A stretch of 64,000 nucleotides of DNA from the NCBI GenBank assembly GCA_016748015.1, contig JAAOMT010000254.1:62001-126000 (forward strand), written 5' to 3'. Below the pieces are notes generated by a model. The model was not told where the DNA came from, did not search any database, and was given only the letters and a program-made list of their open reading frames with translations. Numbering within the stretch: the stretch's first letter is position 1; the number at the start of each line of letters is the position of its first letter. The position numbers and the translations under genes are program-made. The stretch is from Geosiphon pyriformis (lineage: Eukaryota > Glomeromycota > Glomeromycetes > Archaeosporales > Geosiphonaceae). Below, piece after piece: positions 10,404 through 21,499 of the stretch.

Positions 10404-11468
10404 ATACTTGACAATGGGTTAATTCAACTATCAATAAGCCTATGGTCATTATCAGTAATATTAGTCTGTAAGAAGAATAGAAAAATCCGCTTTTGTGTGG
10501 ATTACCAAAAACTAAATGGAGTAACAAAAAAAAATAGTTACCCAACTCCAAAGATCCAAAAACTGTTTGATGCTTTTGGAGGAAAGAAATGGTTTTCAAC
10601 TTTGGACTTAGACAGTGGTTATTGGCAAGTAGCTATAAAACCAGAAGATAAAGAGAAAACAGTGTTCACAACACAAGAAGAAAATTTCGAATTCAAAGTG
10701 ATGCCATTTGGCTTGATGAATGCTCCAGCCACTTTTCAGTGACTTATGAAAATTGTTTATACTAGACTACTATAGAAATCAGTAGTCATATACTTAGATA
10801 ACACCAATGTGTTCTCAAAAACATTTGATAATTATCTGCATCATCTCCAACAAGTATTTGAAAGACTTTGACAAGCAGAATTGAAATTAAATGCAAACAA
10901 ATACTTCTTTAACAAAATGGAACTTAAGTTTTTGAGACATGTTGTGAGCAAAAATGGTATTAAAACAGATCCAGATAAGATTGAGATTGTTAAGAACTTT
11001 TCAGTACCAAATAATCTTACAGAATTAAGAGCATTTTTGGAATTTGCCAGATACTACCACCATTTTATCAAAGACTTTTCCAAAATAACTCAACCACTAC
11101 ATCAATTTCAAACAAAAAACACCAAATATGAGTGGACTGAAATCCAACAAAAAGCCTTTGACACACTAAGAAGAAAACTTATTCAAGTCCCAGTATTAAT
11201 CTATTTAGACTACAGCAAACCATTTATCATTACCACCAATGCATTAGGCCAAGCATTGGAAGCAGTACTATCACAGAGAGAACCAAATGGAAAAGAATAT
11301 TTAATAACTTATGCCAGTAGAAGCTTAAGTTCAGCTGAAAAGAACTATGAAACTCCAGTATTGGAATACTTAACAATCTATTGGACTGTCATAAAATGGA
11401 AAAAATACTTGAGTCAAAAGTTTGATGTGTATACCAATCACAAAGAATTGACTTCAATCCAGAAGTAA
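10404..11468 (+). pseudogene. Reverse transcriptase and RNase H of the + gypsy element
   Basis: Ty3-type RT copies genomic RNA into cDNA and RNase H removes the RNA. RT motifs: KIRFCVDYQKLN, FSTLDLDSGYWQV (motif A), KVMPFGLMNAPATFQ, then VIYLDNTNVFS at about 10780-10812, where the YLDD box is YLDN. A TGA at 10741-10743 replaces an Arg/Trp codon. The connection (FLRHVVSKNGIKTDPDKI) and RNase H (FIITTNALGQALEAVLSQ, ITYASRSLSSAEKNY) follow. The first RNase H Asp is also Asn. Both Asp losses are G-to-A changes. Confidence 0.9.
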
Positions 11469-11574
11469 AAATTTGGAGACAATTGTCATGTCAAATGAAA
11501 AATAAAACTTTTACTATTTAATTATATAGTATATTATAAAAAAAAAAAAAAAACAGAAATGCCAACAGATTGTT

Positions 11575-12975
11575 ATGAATAAGACAAATCTAAAAACATT
11601 TCAACCCAAAAATATAACAAAAGATGAATATACAAAAATATCAACAACTCCAACATTATATAAATACCAAATTGTTCAAGGAAAAATTATCTCAAAAAGA
11701 ACAAAGGAACATGAAACAACAATTAAAATATTTTATCAACCATTAAAATATACTTTACCAGAAGAACAAAAGAAATCCAGATCAACCAACCAAAGTAATT
11801 ACAGAACCAGAGAAAAAGACAATATTATTTAACATACACTCAGATTCAACAGCAGAACATTTTTATAAAGAAACAACCATGAAAAAAACCAAAAAAAGAT
11901 ACTATTGGCCATCAGTGTATCCAGACATCATCTAATATGTTCAAAATTGTGATGCTTGTCAGAGAAAAGGAGAAACAAAACCCAATGAACCATTGAGACC
12001 AATCAAAGTAAAACAACTATTCGATCATATTGGAATTGACTTAGTCAGACTATTAACAATTACCAGCAGAGACAACAGATATATTGCAGTAGTCATAGAT
12101 TATTTCACAAAATGGCCAAAAGCAAAAGCCATTCAAAGAGCAGATGCAAAATCTGTTACTGAATTCATTTATCAAGATTTGATCTGTCAATATGGATGTC
12201 TAAAAGAACTACTATCAGATCAAAGAACTCACTTTGTGAATAAAACATTGGCAGAATTAAGTCAAAAATTTGGGATAAAAAGACTATTATCATTACTATA
12301 CTATCCACAAACAAATAGACTAGTTGAAAGATTTAACAGAACATTGTGTAAAGCCATTGCCAAAATCAGCCAAGAAAATTAAGATAAATAAGATTTAATT
12401 ATATTATCAGTATTATTTGCTTATCAAACAATGAAGCAAAACACTACACAAGCAACACTATTTAAATTAGTATATGGTAGAACAGTGACATTACCAGTTG
12501 AGATAGAAGTTAAGACATATTTAACAGAACCAATAACAGAAGAGAATTTTCAAAGAACATTGTTGAGAAGAACATATGACTTAATGGAAACACTAGAAAA
12601 CACACAGCAAAAAACAGCTGATAACATTCAGAAGTTACAAAAAAAACAAAAAGAAAGACATAATAACCAACTACCAGAAAAACCAGTTGAATTCAAGATT
12701 GGAGACAAAGTACTTTTACATTGTACTAAAGCAGAAAAACAATGAAGTGGAAAATTTGACCCCAAATGAGATGAACCATTTCACATAAAAAAAATTCTTG
12801 GAAATAGAGCTTATAAATTAAGATTAAACAACAAAATCTTAACCAAAGCAGCACATAGTAATCAACTGAAACAATATTACCATATAGTATCATCATTTAC
12901 CAGTAATATTTTACAATTAGAAATACAGAAAATACTAGTCAAACCAGATAAGATTCTACAAGATCTAGAACCAAT
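11575..12975 (+). pseudogene. Integrase of the + gypsy element
   Basis: Integrase inserts element cDNA into chromosomes. A degenerate zinc-binding HHCC module lies at about 11830-11975 (HSDSTAEHF ... CDACQRKG). The core (11993-12382) shows the D,D,E catalytic set in GIDLV, LLSDQRTHFVN and LVERFNRTL, all intact. The C-terminal region (12431-12975) has KIGDKVLLHCTKAEKQ and a decayed tail ending near the motif 'PIIIIEPN'. I see no chromodomain. Stops and frame changes split it into at least three pieces. Confidence 0.87.
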
Positions 12976-12983
12976 TATAATCA

Positions 12984-13690
12984 TTGAACCAAACACATAA
13001 AATTGAACAACCAAGAAATATAAAAAGACACAGTATATGCAACAAAAAACAGCAGAAAATAGAAATTACTAACAGCATTCACTTATTAACACAACAACTT
13101 TTTCAACTAATTCAACAACAAGAGATGAAAATTACAATTAACCAAAAAACTATCAGATACACAAACATCAGAAAAGAATTATGAGATAAAAAATGGAGAA
13201 AAACAAAAACCACTATGGACAAAATAATCACAAAAGTAAAATTGGCAGTAAAAACACAACCAAAAGTCACTCAATATCAAGAGCTGACTAAAAAAACTTG
13301 GGATTGGTGAATACAACAATTTTCAAGAAACTTTTGTTACTTTTATTTGGGACAATACTTGAAAATTTAGGGCTTGTATATGGATAAAACAAAATAATTA
13401 TTTGACACAACAATATTGCAACAACTGGAACAATTTATGAGAAAGAACAATTTGACCACACAAGCAAGAGCCATTTATCAGTTACATACTGGATTTCAAG
13501 ATTGACCAGAAATCTTACTCAATCCAGAAATAAACTCCATTACCATTAACCAAATGGGAAAAATAACCAATGCTCAATTTGAAAAATTACAGAACAAGAT
13601 AGCACAGGTATTTCTTGAAAAAGAAGTTCAAAAAATACTCAAAGACAGAGAATTAGAATTGGAAGATCTCAATAAAGCTCAATATTAAAG
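12984..13690 (+). pseudogene. Uncharacterised ORF downstream of integrase (ORF3), + element
   Basis: About 235 codons lie between integrase and the 3' LTR. The start region reads LTQQLFQLIQQQEMKITINQ (13084-13143); the second half includes NNLTTQARAIYQLHTGFQD and NQMGKITNAQFEKLQNKIAQ, ending at TAA 13686-13688. Equivalent ORFs occur in the minus A remnant (6188-4790), type C (52754-53485) and type D (60540-59860), sharing an 'I.IN.K.I.Y' motif early and a 'LT...A.YQLY..F' motif late. I do not recognise the family. It is mostly helical by composition, with no zinc motif or transmembrane segment. Stops are mostly TGA for Trp. Confidence 0.7.
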
Positions 13691-13702
13691 AGAAGGAAAT
13701 AA
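13688..13702 (+). other. Polypurine tract before the 3' LTR
   Basis: AAGAGAAGGAAATAA sits directly before TGTTAC. Type C (AAAAAGAGAGAGATAA, ending 53499) and type D (minus, next to 59843) have comparable purine runs. This is the expected primer site for plus-strand DNA synthesis. Confidence 0.7.
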
Positions 13703-14556
13703 TGTTACTCATAGAATATAGGAAGTATATTAGTATATAAATTAGCCAATTAGAAGTAACTGTAATAAATGTGGAATTTCAAGATTCCTCTTAAAGAAAT
13801 TACAGGATTTCAAGAATTTTAGGATTCTCATACAAGGAATTGCAGGATTCCAGAATTCCAGGATTTCTCCCAAAAGAATTGCAGAATTTCTGGAATTCTA
13901 GGATTCTTGGTGTAAAGAATTGAGGAATTGAGAAATCTTAATTATGTATATATAGCAGTAATATTAGAAGTAGAAAAGACAGATCTCTCTATTTAAATTT
14001 GATCTAAGCAACCTTCCATTTACAAATATTAATAAATAATTATTCACTATTTCAATTCACTCTCCACTATCAACACTTCATGTTAATAGTAATTGATACT
14101 TAATCACACTAGAACAATAGCTCTTGATCATGACTATTGATGGAATACTAATGTGCAAAATTGCCTTGGCTTATGTTTCTTATTTTTCTTTATTTTTTTT
14201 TCTTGCTTTATTTTTTTTGTTATTTGTTAAACTTAATTAAAAGGATTTACATGTAGAAATACTAATGTCAAAATAAAGTGACTGGTAAAAGACCCAGAAA
14301 TAAGGGTAGAACACTCAATTAAGGATAGCTTACCAGAAGGGTTACTGGCTATTACACTGAAAAAGAAATTGACAAAACTGCAGTTTCAAGAAGCTATGAA
14401 TAAAACAATCAATTAAATCTCTGTTCATTATACAAAAGACTTAACCAAAACCTTCAGAAAAACACATCTTCAAATATTACCAACAGCAGTATATCAATTA
14501 AACACCAAGTTATGGGTTTGTTATTTGCTTTAAGACCCTAAATAATTACCTGTAAC
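13703..14556 (+). repeat. Type A LTR, 3' LTR of the + gypsy element
   Basis: Begins TGTTACTC and ends CTGTAACA. It contains a tandem block of 30-40 base units built on 'aattgcaggattccagaattc' variants (about 13775-13935), followed by a T-rich and then an A-rich 3' part. A related solo copy lies at 35636-36511. The 5' LTR of the same unit is a different family. Confidence 0.85.
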
Positions 14557-15435
14557 AGTGCTTAATAGCTTTTATAATTGGTAATATCTGAAAGTTTTGG
14601 TAATCTGAAGGTTTTCATATCTGAAAATTTTGGGTTAGAGTCTTTTATGTAATGAACAGAAATTCAATAGTTGTTTTTAATAGCTTTTCAGTATAATTAT
14701 TCTATTAATTTCTTTTTTCAGCATAATGGCCAGTTTATTTTGGCAGTTATGCTTTTCTGGTAAGCTATCTATTAATTTATAAATTCTAAATTCTTATTTC
14801 TAGGTCTTTTACCAGACTATCTTTGACTTCAATTAATTAGCACTTAATCTCTTAAATCAGTTAGTAAATAAAAAAATAAAAAAAAATAAAAAAAAAATAA
14901 AAAAATAAGAATTAATATTTCATCAATAGTTATAATCAAGAGCTATTGTTTCAGTGTGATTAAGTATTGGATATTATTAACATAGAGTGTTGATAATAAA
15001 TAAATAGTGAAGATTTTTAATCAAATGACAATAACATAGATTAGATAATAATAAGTATGTTTATTAGATATTTTTAGTAAGTTTATTTTGGTTAATATTA
15101 CTATTTATAAAATGAAAGTTAATTAATAGATAAAAAAAGAGATGTTCAATTAAAACTGAACTGAATTCTGAATACTTTTTTTGCTTTTAATGCTATTGCT
15201 ATATATACATAATTGGTATTACATAAAATTTCTGAAATCTTGTAATTTCTTCAGAAAAATCCTACAATTCTAGAATTCTGGAATTCTACAATTTTTTACA
15301 AAGAATTTTAGAATTCTGCAATTCTGCAATTTTGCAATTCCTTCAGAAGAATCCTGAAATTTTTTTGTTACTATGCCTATTTTTAATTGGCTATTTCTCT
15401 AACTATAATATTCCTAATTTTTATGAATAATAACA
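14557..15435 (-). repeat. Type A LTR, minus orientation, abutting the + LTR
   Basis: Reverse-complement homologue of 13703-14556, placed head to head with no spacer. It lacks about 55 bases at the junction end. Same orientation as 3824-4763, so it is likely the 5' LTR of the minus-strand A element into which the + element was inserted. The outer end, at about 15431-15435, reads TAACA. Confidence 0.8.
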
Positions 15436-17219
15436 ATTATTTAACTTCTATTATATTCTAATTCAGATTTGCTAAACCAAATCTAATATTATTATTATAA
15501 ACATATTTTCTAATAGATTTGCTAAATTATTACAATATTAGAATTTTTATTCAAAAAACAAAAATAAACAACAGTTAATAATGTTCTTTATAAAAAATTT
15601 GTTAATATTTCAAAATTATTATGACATAAAACATAACAATATTGTAATTTACTTTAATTATAAATATTTAAAACTTTATATTTTTTGTTTAATTGTCTTT
15701 AAAATAATTAAAAAATGTGCAAAGTAGTTAAATATTAAAATTAATAAAATTTTAAAAAGATCTATTTAACACAAAAGTAATAAATTTTTATTATTAAACC
15801 AAGCTTTAAGTTATTAGGTAGAATAAATAACTATAGCCATTATTAAATTCAATAATTAACTAATTAAAAAGAAATTTGCCAAATTTTTTAATATACACAA
15901 AAATAAAATACAATTCTCAAATACATAAAAAAATAAAATTAGTTATATATTTACTAATTTTATGATAAAATAAAAATTATATCAACTAAAAGTTTATTAA
16001 AAGAATAAAAAAATTAAAAATCATTATATCTGAATTTAATCCTGCTATACTGATAAAACAGGATTAGTTTTTTATATAGAACTAAATTAAATATTTATAA
16101 AATATTAAAATACAAAAAAAAATTAGTATATTATATTTACTAATTGTTATTATTATATATTATTATTATATTATATTAATTGGGTTTTTTATAGAATAAA
16201 TTTCGAATTATAATTTTTTTTGCTATAAATTCAATTAGATTTTACAAATTGCAATCTTTAGTAATTAACCATGTAAAAAATCCAAGATACTTTAAAAAAA
16301 TTAATATTTTTAATTTACTTGTAAATTACAAATTTAATTTTAAAGCATAGATGTGCTTAAATATATAAAAAACATAACTCAAATATATAAATAAAGATTT
16401 TTAAATTCAAAAAATTAATATATATTACTTTTAGTTAATAATATATTTAAATTAAAGAAAATTTATTTCAATTAACCAATATTATTTTGTACTATTTTTT
16501 TTTAAATACTATATTACATTTTTAATTAATAAATACTGGTATTATTAAATTTTTTAAAAGCAAATATAAGTATTTATATTGTCAAAATATTTTATATTAA
16601 TTTGAACAAAAAATTAATATTAAACAATTATGTAAGATAATATATATAATTTTATCTAATATTAATTTATTTTTTAGAAATAAATTAAACATAAAACAAA
16701 CAATTGATTATGTTAGTCGATCATGGTTTTAAGTAATATATGTTATAATTTAAAACTATTAACAAAAAACAGATATTTTTTTCTATAATTAAAAATTAGA
16801 AATTTAAGAATTTAAAACATTAATTACTATAAATATATTCAACAATTTACCATTAAATACACAACAATTAGTCAAAAATCTCAAAAATTATACTGTAATA
16901 GTTAATGAATTATTAACAACTGAAAATATTTTTAATAATAATAAAATTGTAAATATAATTTTAATTAATATTTAAATTAAAACCAATATAATTAATAACT
17001 TAAAAAAAAATCATAAAAATTTTTACTTGTTATAATTACAATTACAAAAATACATAAATCATTAAAAAAAATAATTAGATTTGAAAAACAATTAGCAAAA
17101 AAAAATTTTAATATAAAAAACCAAAATTTACTTAGAAAAAAATTATATAAATATGAAAAAATGAAAAATTTTTAAAAACAAGTAATAATTAATCAATATT
17201 TTAATAATAATAATTAATT
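15436..17219. other. AT-rich gene-free DNA
   Basis: Very low-complexity A/T sequence. Apparent reading frames are Asn/Lys/Ile/Tyr-rich and not credible. The only distinct object is a hairpin at 16037-16066. Confidence 0.7.
16037..16066. repeat. Short inverted repeat (hairpin)
   Basis: TAATCCTG and CAGGATTA form a perfect 8-bp stem around a 14-base loop. It stands out because it keeps G and C in an otherwise A/T stretch. It could be a tip of a small inverted-repeat transposon; no element body is visible. Confidence 0.4.
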
Positions 17220-18270
17220 AATTTAATAAATAAAAATAGTTTATTTGATAATAATTATAAAACTTTATAATAAAACATCTTTAAAATAAAACATAATTTG
17301 CATATTTTAATTGTGTTTTTTTATAAAAATTTGATTGTATTTATTAAAAAATACAACTAATATTTGATATTAAATTTTAAAAATACTAATATAAAGCATA
17401 AAATTAAATAAAAAATTTGTTTTAAAAAATTAATATAAAAAATATATATTGTTTTTAATAATATTAAAATTACTGTTTTGAAATTAATTATCTTTATATA
17501 TATTTTTATTATTATTATAATAAATATAATTGTATAAATTTAAATATAAACTAATATGTACAAATATAATTTGGTTAATAAGAATAATTTTATTTGTTTA
17601 TTAATTTTTAGTTTGTTATTAAATTTGTTTAATAATACAATATAATTATTTAATATTGCTAAAACATATATTATAAATTTTAGATTATATATATATTGTT
17701 TGTTTTTTTGATTTAAACAATAATATAACAATATAAATACATAATATAGTTTTAATTGATCCAAATAATTTATTATATGTAGTAAATATATAATATTTAA
17801 TTTTTTTAGTAATTATATAAGTAAATTTTTTAATTATAAAAAAATAAAATCTAAAAATAAAATACAATAAATATTTATATTACTTATTTTTTTTAATTTT
17901 TAATTTAAATATTTGTAAATAAAAATTATTTGTTAATATTTATATGGTTTAACTTTTTTTAATTTATATTATTAAAATTAAAAAATTATTTGTTTACTTT
18001 TGTAATTTATTAAATAAAAAAATAAATAAAAAACAATAATATTTATTATTAATTTTAAAAATTACCAAATAAAATATGAAATAATAACAGTAATATTATT
18101 TTATTAACAATTATAAACTATTTTTTTATTTTTAAATTTCTTAACAAAAATTAAGTAGTTGTAATTTTAAAACTAATTATATATATTAAATTTTTACAAA
18201 TTTAAAATTTATTACTCTTAATAGTTTTTTTTGTTATTTATTAGCTTATTATTCAAATTAGTAATAATTT
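17220..18270 (+). repeat. Strongly decayed type B LTR
   Basis: Scattered matches to the type B LTR: 'actaatatttgatattaaat' and 'aatataaagcataaaatta' (17357-17407) align to the middle of 5335-6088, and 'gttatttattagcttattattcaaa' near 18233-18257 aligns to its 3' end. Nearly all C and G have been lost. Boundaries are approximate. Confidence 0.45.
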
Positions 18271-18579
18271 AATATATAATACTTTAAAATAAATATAATT
18301 TATATATTTTTTACATATAATTAATTATTAAAATTATGTTATATAATATTAATATTAATATTAATATATAATAAACTAATAAATTAAATAATATTAAAAT
18401 ATAATTCAAAAACCAAAATTATATTTTTAAATTTAAAACAAAAAATTATATTATAAACAAAACTAATATTATATAAATTAATATTATTTTTTAAAAACTT
18501 TTTTCTCTTCTTTGTTCCAAATTTCCAAAAAAAAGTCAAAAGTTTTTTGAAAGAAGTTTTTTATCATTCAGTATGATAA

Positions 18580-20440
18580 ATTCAAACTGTTTTTGCTTGA
18601 TTATAAAGCCACTGTTAGTTTTAGTATTGCTATTATAAAAAAAGCTGTTAAAAATTTTGGCTCTGGTAGTAGTTTTAAGACTGTTTTGTCAAGAAAAAAA
18701 AGAAGAAATGGTGTTCTAAAAAATAGTGTTGATAACAAAAAGAGTACAAAGTAGTTATTTATGAAGTTCAGAAGCTGGTAATATCACCAAACCTGATAGT
18801 ATTGATATAGAAGAGGAGTGTCTGGTAGAGGAGATTAGTTTTGATTATGGTAAGAGTAATGCTTATATTAATAAAGATTTTAATCAAATACTTAAAAATT
18901 TGCAGGTCAAAACCAAGAAAGCATTAGATAAACTATTGAAAAAAATCAATTTTTCTAATAGTGGTACTAATGATAATATTTTTTTGGATGCTCTTCTGGA
19001 ACTCCTCTTTTTCTTGAAGAATTTGGTCAATATCTTTGTATGTAAATCTTTTGTTTTGGATATTGGCTTGAATAAGGTAGTTGGGAAATCCTCTTAAGAA
19101 AAGCTAGTGGCAATTAAGAAATTATTTTCAAAAATCAATGGTTTTGAAGGGGTTTTTACTTCCTTAAAATTTTTGGGATTATTTAAGCAATGTTCACTTC
19201 TGAATCAAGCTTGGCTCAAGCTTCTGATATGACAAAAATGGCAAAAATGGCAAAAATCTTGGTAAACACCAATCTCAAAAAATCTGTTAGACATTTAGAT
19301 TAGGCTGTGGTGGTAAAAGAAATTCCAGTTGGAACATTAGCTAAGGCTGTATGCAGTGCACTATTTGAGTTTGAAATAATTAAATTAATCAAGATGCAAT
19401 TGATAGAACTTTAATAAAAGGCTATAGTTGAGTTTAAGCAATTAGATTATGCTGATTTGATTACAGCAAAGTGGTTCATTTTAATTGGGAAAGATACCAT
19501 ATGTGTTGCTAAATCTGATAAAGACAAGAAATTTTGGAATGAAAAAAATAATTATAGAGCACTGCTTTACACTTTGTCTTTGGAAACTAATGCACATAAT
19601 ATTTGGAATTATGTTAGCTTAGTGAATAAAAAGACCTGTATTATTAACTATCATCCAATTACTTATGCTTGAACCAGATGTGCAATTGTTTGTTTTGACT
19701 CTGCAGCTTCTCTGGATGCTGTTATGAAAATCATACCAATGTTATAGAATGCCAATCTATATTGGTCTCAGTTGGGTTCTGCCAAATATGCTAAGTATAG
19801 GAAACTGAGTCACATATTATTGGGCTGTGTTTTTGGTGGGAAAAATTCTTTTGGTGCTTCTTCTCATAAGATGCTATCTGAAAAGAATAAAAGCAGACTG
19901 GCTTCCATCTATGCTAAGCATTTAGCTTTTATTGCTCACCCTGTTTTTTTTGATGATACTTCTTAAACAAAAATTGTTGGTGAGTCTTCTTTCTTTTCTT
20001 TTCTTGTATATAATGGTTTGGCTTATTCTGGTTCTTCTTTAGAAATAAAACCTCTTTTGCCTGTTGTCAATAAGTTGAAATTACATTTTGTGAACATTAA
20101 AAACAGTCTTATCAGTCTCACAGAACAAATAAGTAAGTTGGCTAAGAGGTTGGAGTCACTTGTGCTAATGGTTTTTCAGCTTAACTCTGGATGTTAGCTA
20201 TTAGTAATTCCCCCATTACAGGATCAAGTAAGCAATATAGTGATAGAAAAAGACTTAGATGAGACCACTAGTGATAAAACTATTATGGTTTTGGGTTTTT
20301 CTGCCCCCCCTAATGTGATGTAATTGGAAAACATGCTGGAAGAACTTACTGCTTTAATGTTAAGTCTGTTGACATGTTTTGACAGTTTGGTTTTGGCTAG
20401 TAATGCACTTTCTAAATCTCTTTCTCAATAAATGGTTTGA
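18580..20440 (+). pseudogene. LINE ORF1 remnant with RRM-like region and zinc-knuckle remnant
   Basis: RNA-binding first ORF of the LINE. A basic start (KTVLSRKKRRNGV) leads to an acidic stretch and a helical region (18900-19097, KTKKALDKLLKKINFSNSG). An RRM-like part at about 19670-19740 reads RCAIVCFDSAASLDAVM. A zinc-knuckle position (about 19780-19840, KYAKYRKLSHILLGC) has Tyr where two Cys are expected, again TGT-to-TAT. A coiled segment follows (KLKLHFVNIKNSLISLTEQI). Assignments beyond 'ORF1' are from pattern only. Confidence 0.65.
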
Positions 20441-20449
20441 TGTGAAAAA

Positions 20450-20980
20450 TTACTACATGTAATGTTAGAGAAATAAACAATTCTACAAAACAGATTGATA
20501 TTATTTGTTGGCACAAAGACATAAACAATTTAATTTCTATTTTCACAGAAACAAAGCTGAAAGGAAAGATTTGCCCATAGATTGTCAACAAATTTAATGG
20601 CATTTAAGTATTTACTTCTGGTTTAGATTCTGAATATTTGAGTGCTGGTGTTATAATTGTCATGAATTTTTCTTTGACAAAACATATGTGTAAGATTTTT
20701 GAGATGTCTGGTCAGCTCTTTTCTGTTAAATTAGTTTTCAAAAATAAACTTTTTGTTTTGATTTTGGGGCTTTACACTGGCATTTCTTCAGTGATTCAAT
20801 TTTTTCAAGCTAGTGAAATCAATTTTCTGGTTGCAAAGACTGTGAATAAGTTTTTTTTCATTATCTTAGATGGCAATTTCAATGAAAATAGTTCTCATAA
20901 GTGTGCCAGTTTCAAAAAGTGTCTTGATTTGGAGTTGATCAACTTGTTGGTTGAGAGTTTATTTACAAGATTGTCTACAT
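20450..20980 (+). pseudogene. LINE ORF2 endonuclease region
   Basis: Apurinic-endonuclease-like domain that nicks the target. TETKL (catalytic Glu region) lies at about 20548, then GVFTSGLDSEYLSAGVI (the first codons broken by TAA), LILGLYTGIS and FIILDGNFNENS near 20850-20890, the last matching the GDxN motif. This portion keeps its frame from 20638 to 20982. Confidence 0.75.
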
Positions 20981-21499
20981 AAAAAAACTTCAGAAATGTG
21001 TTCAAAACAATTAATTATGTGTTTGTTTTTTTAAATTTGGTTAATGCAATAGTGGATCATAAAGTTAAGGATGTTAGTAATTACTTTAACTCGAATTACC
21101 AAGCCATTTTTGTTTTTGTTGGTTTGGATGGCTTGTTAAATGTACATCTAAATCTTTTGTGTAAACAGGCTAATAAAAACCATTGAAAATTTGACATCAA
21201 ATATGTTGATGAAACAAAATAGATTAATTTTAAGAATACTACAGTGGCTAATATAATCTTGTTCTCTATGAGTTTATCTTTTCTAATAATTTTTTGGATC
21301 TGAATTCTATGTAAGATGTTGTTCGCAAAGTAATGATTTTTTTGGCTAAAGAAACATTTAAGAAAAAATGGTTTAAGAATTTTGATGGTGTTTTTACCAA
21401 GAACTTCTCTAAATTTCACAGACTGAAAGTTTTAATTTCGAAAATTGTTAAGACCTTTCATGTGGAGGACAATAATAAATTTGTATCTTTAATAAGCAG

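Noticed and set aside
13775-13935. Regularly spaced repeats considered as a CRISPR array
   Set aside because: Units are imperfect, have no unique spacers, lie inside an LTR, and the genome is eukaryotic.
17540-17867. Overlapping minus-strand frames encoding Ile/Tyr/Leu-rich peptides resembling membrane proteins
   Set aside because: Composition is that of random A/T DNA; no conserved motif and no start context. Probably part of a decayed type B LTR.
20998-21419. Short frames between LINE endonuclease and RT as separate genes
   Set aside because: They are pieces of the same LINE ORF2 in copy 2, on + or as antisense shadow.
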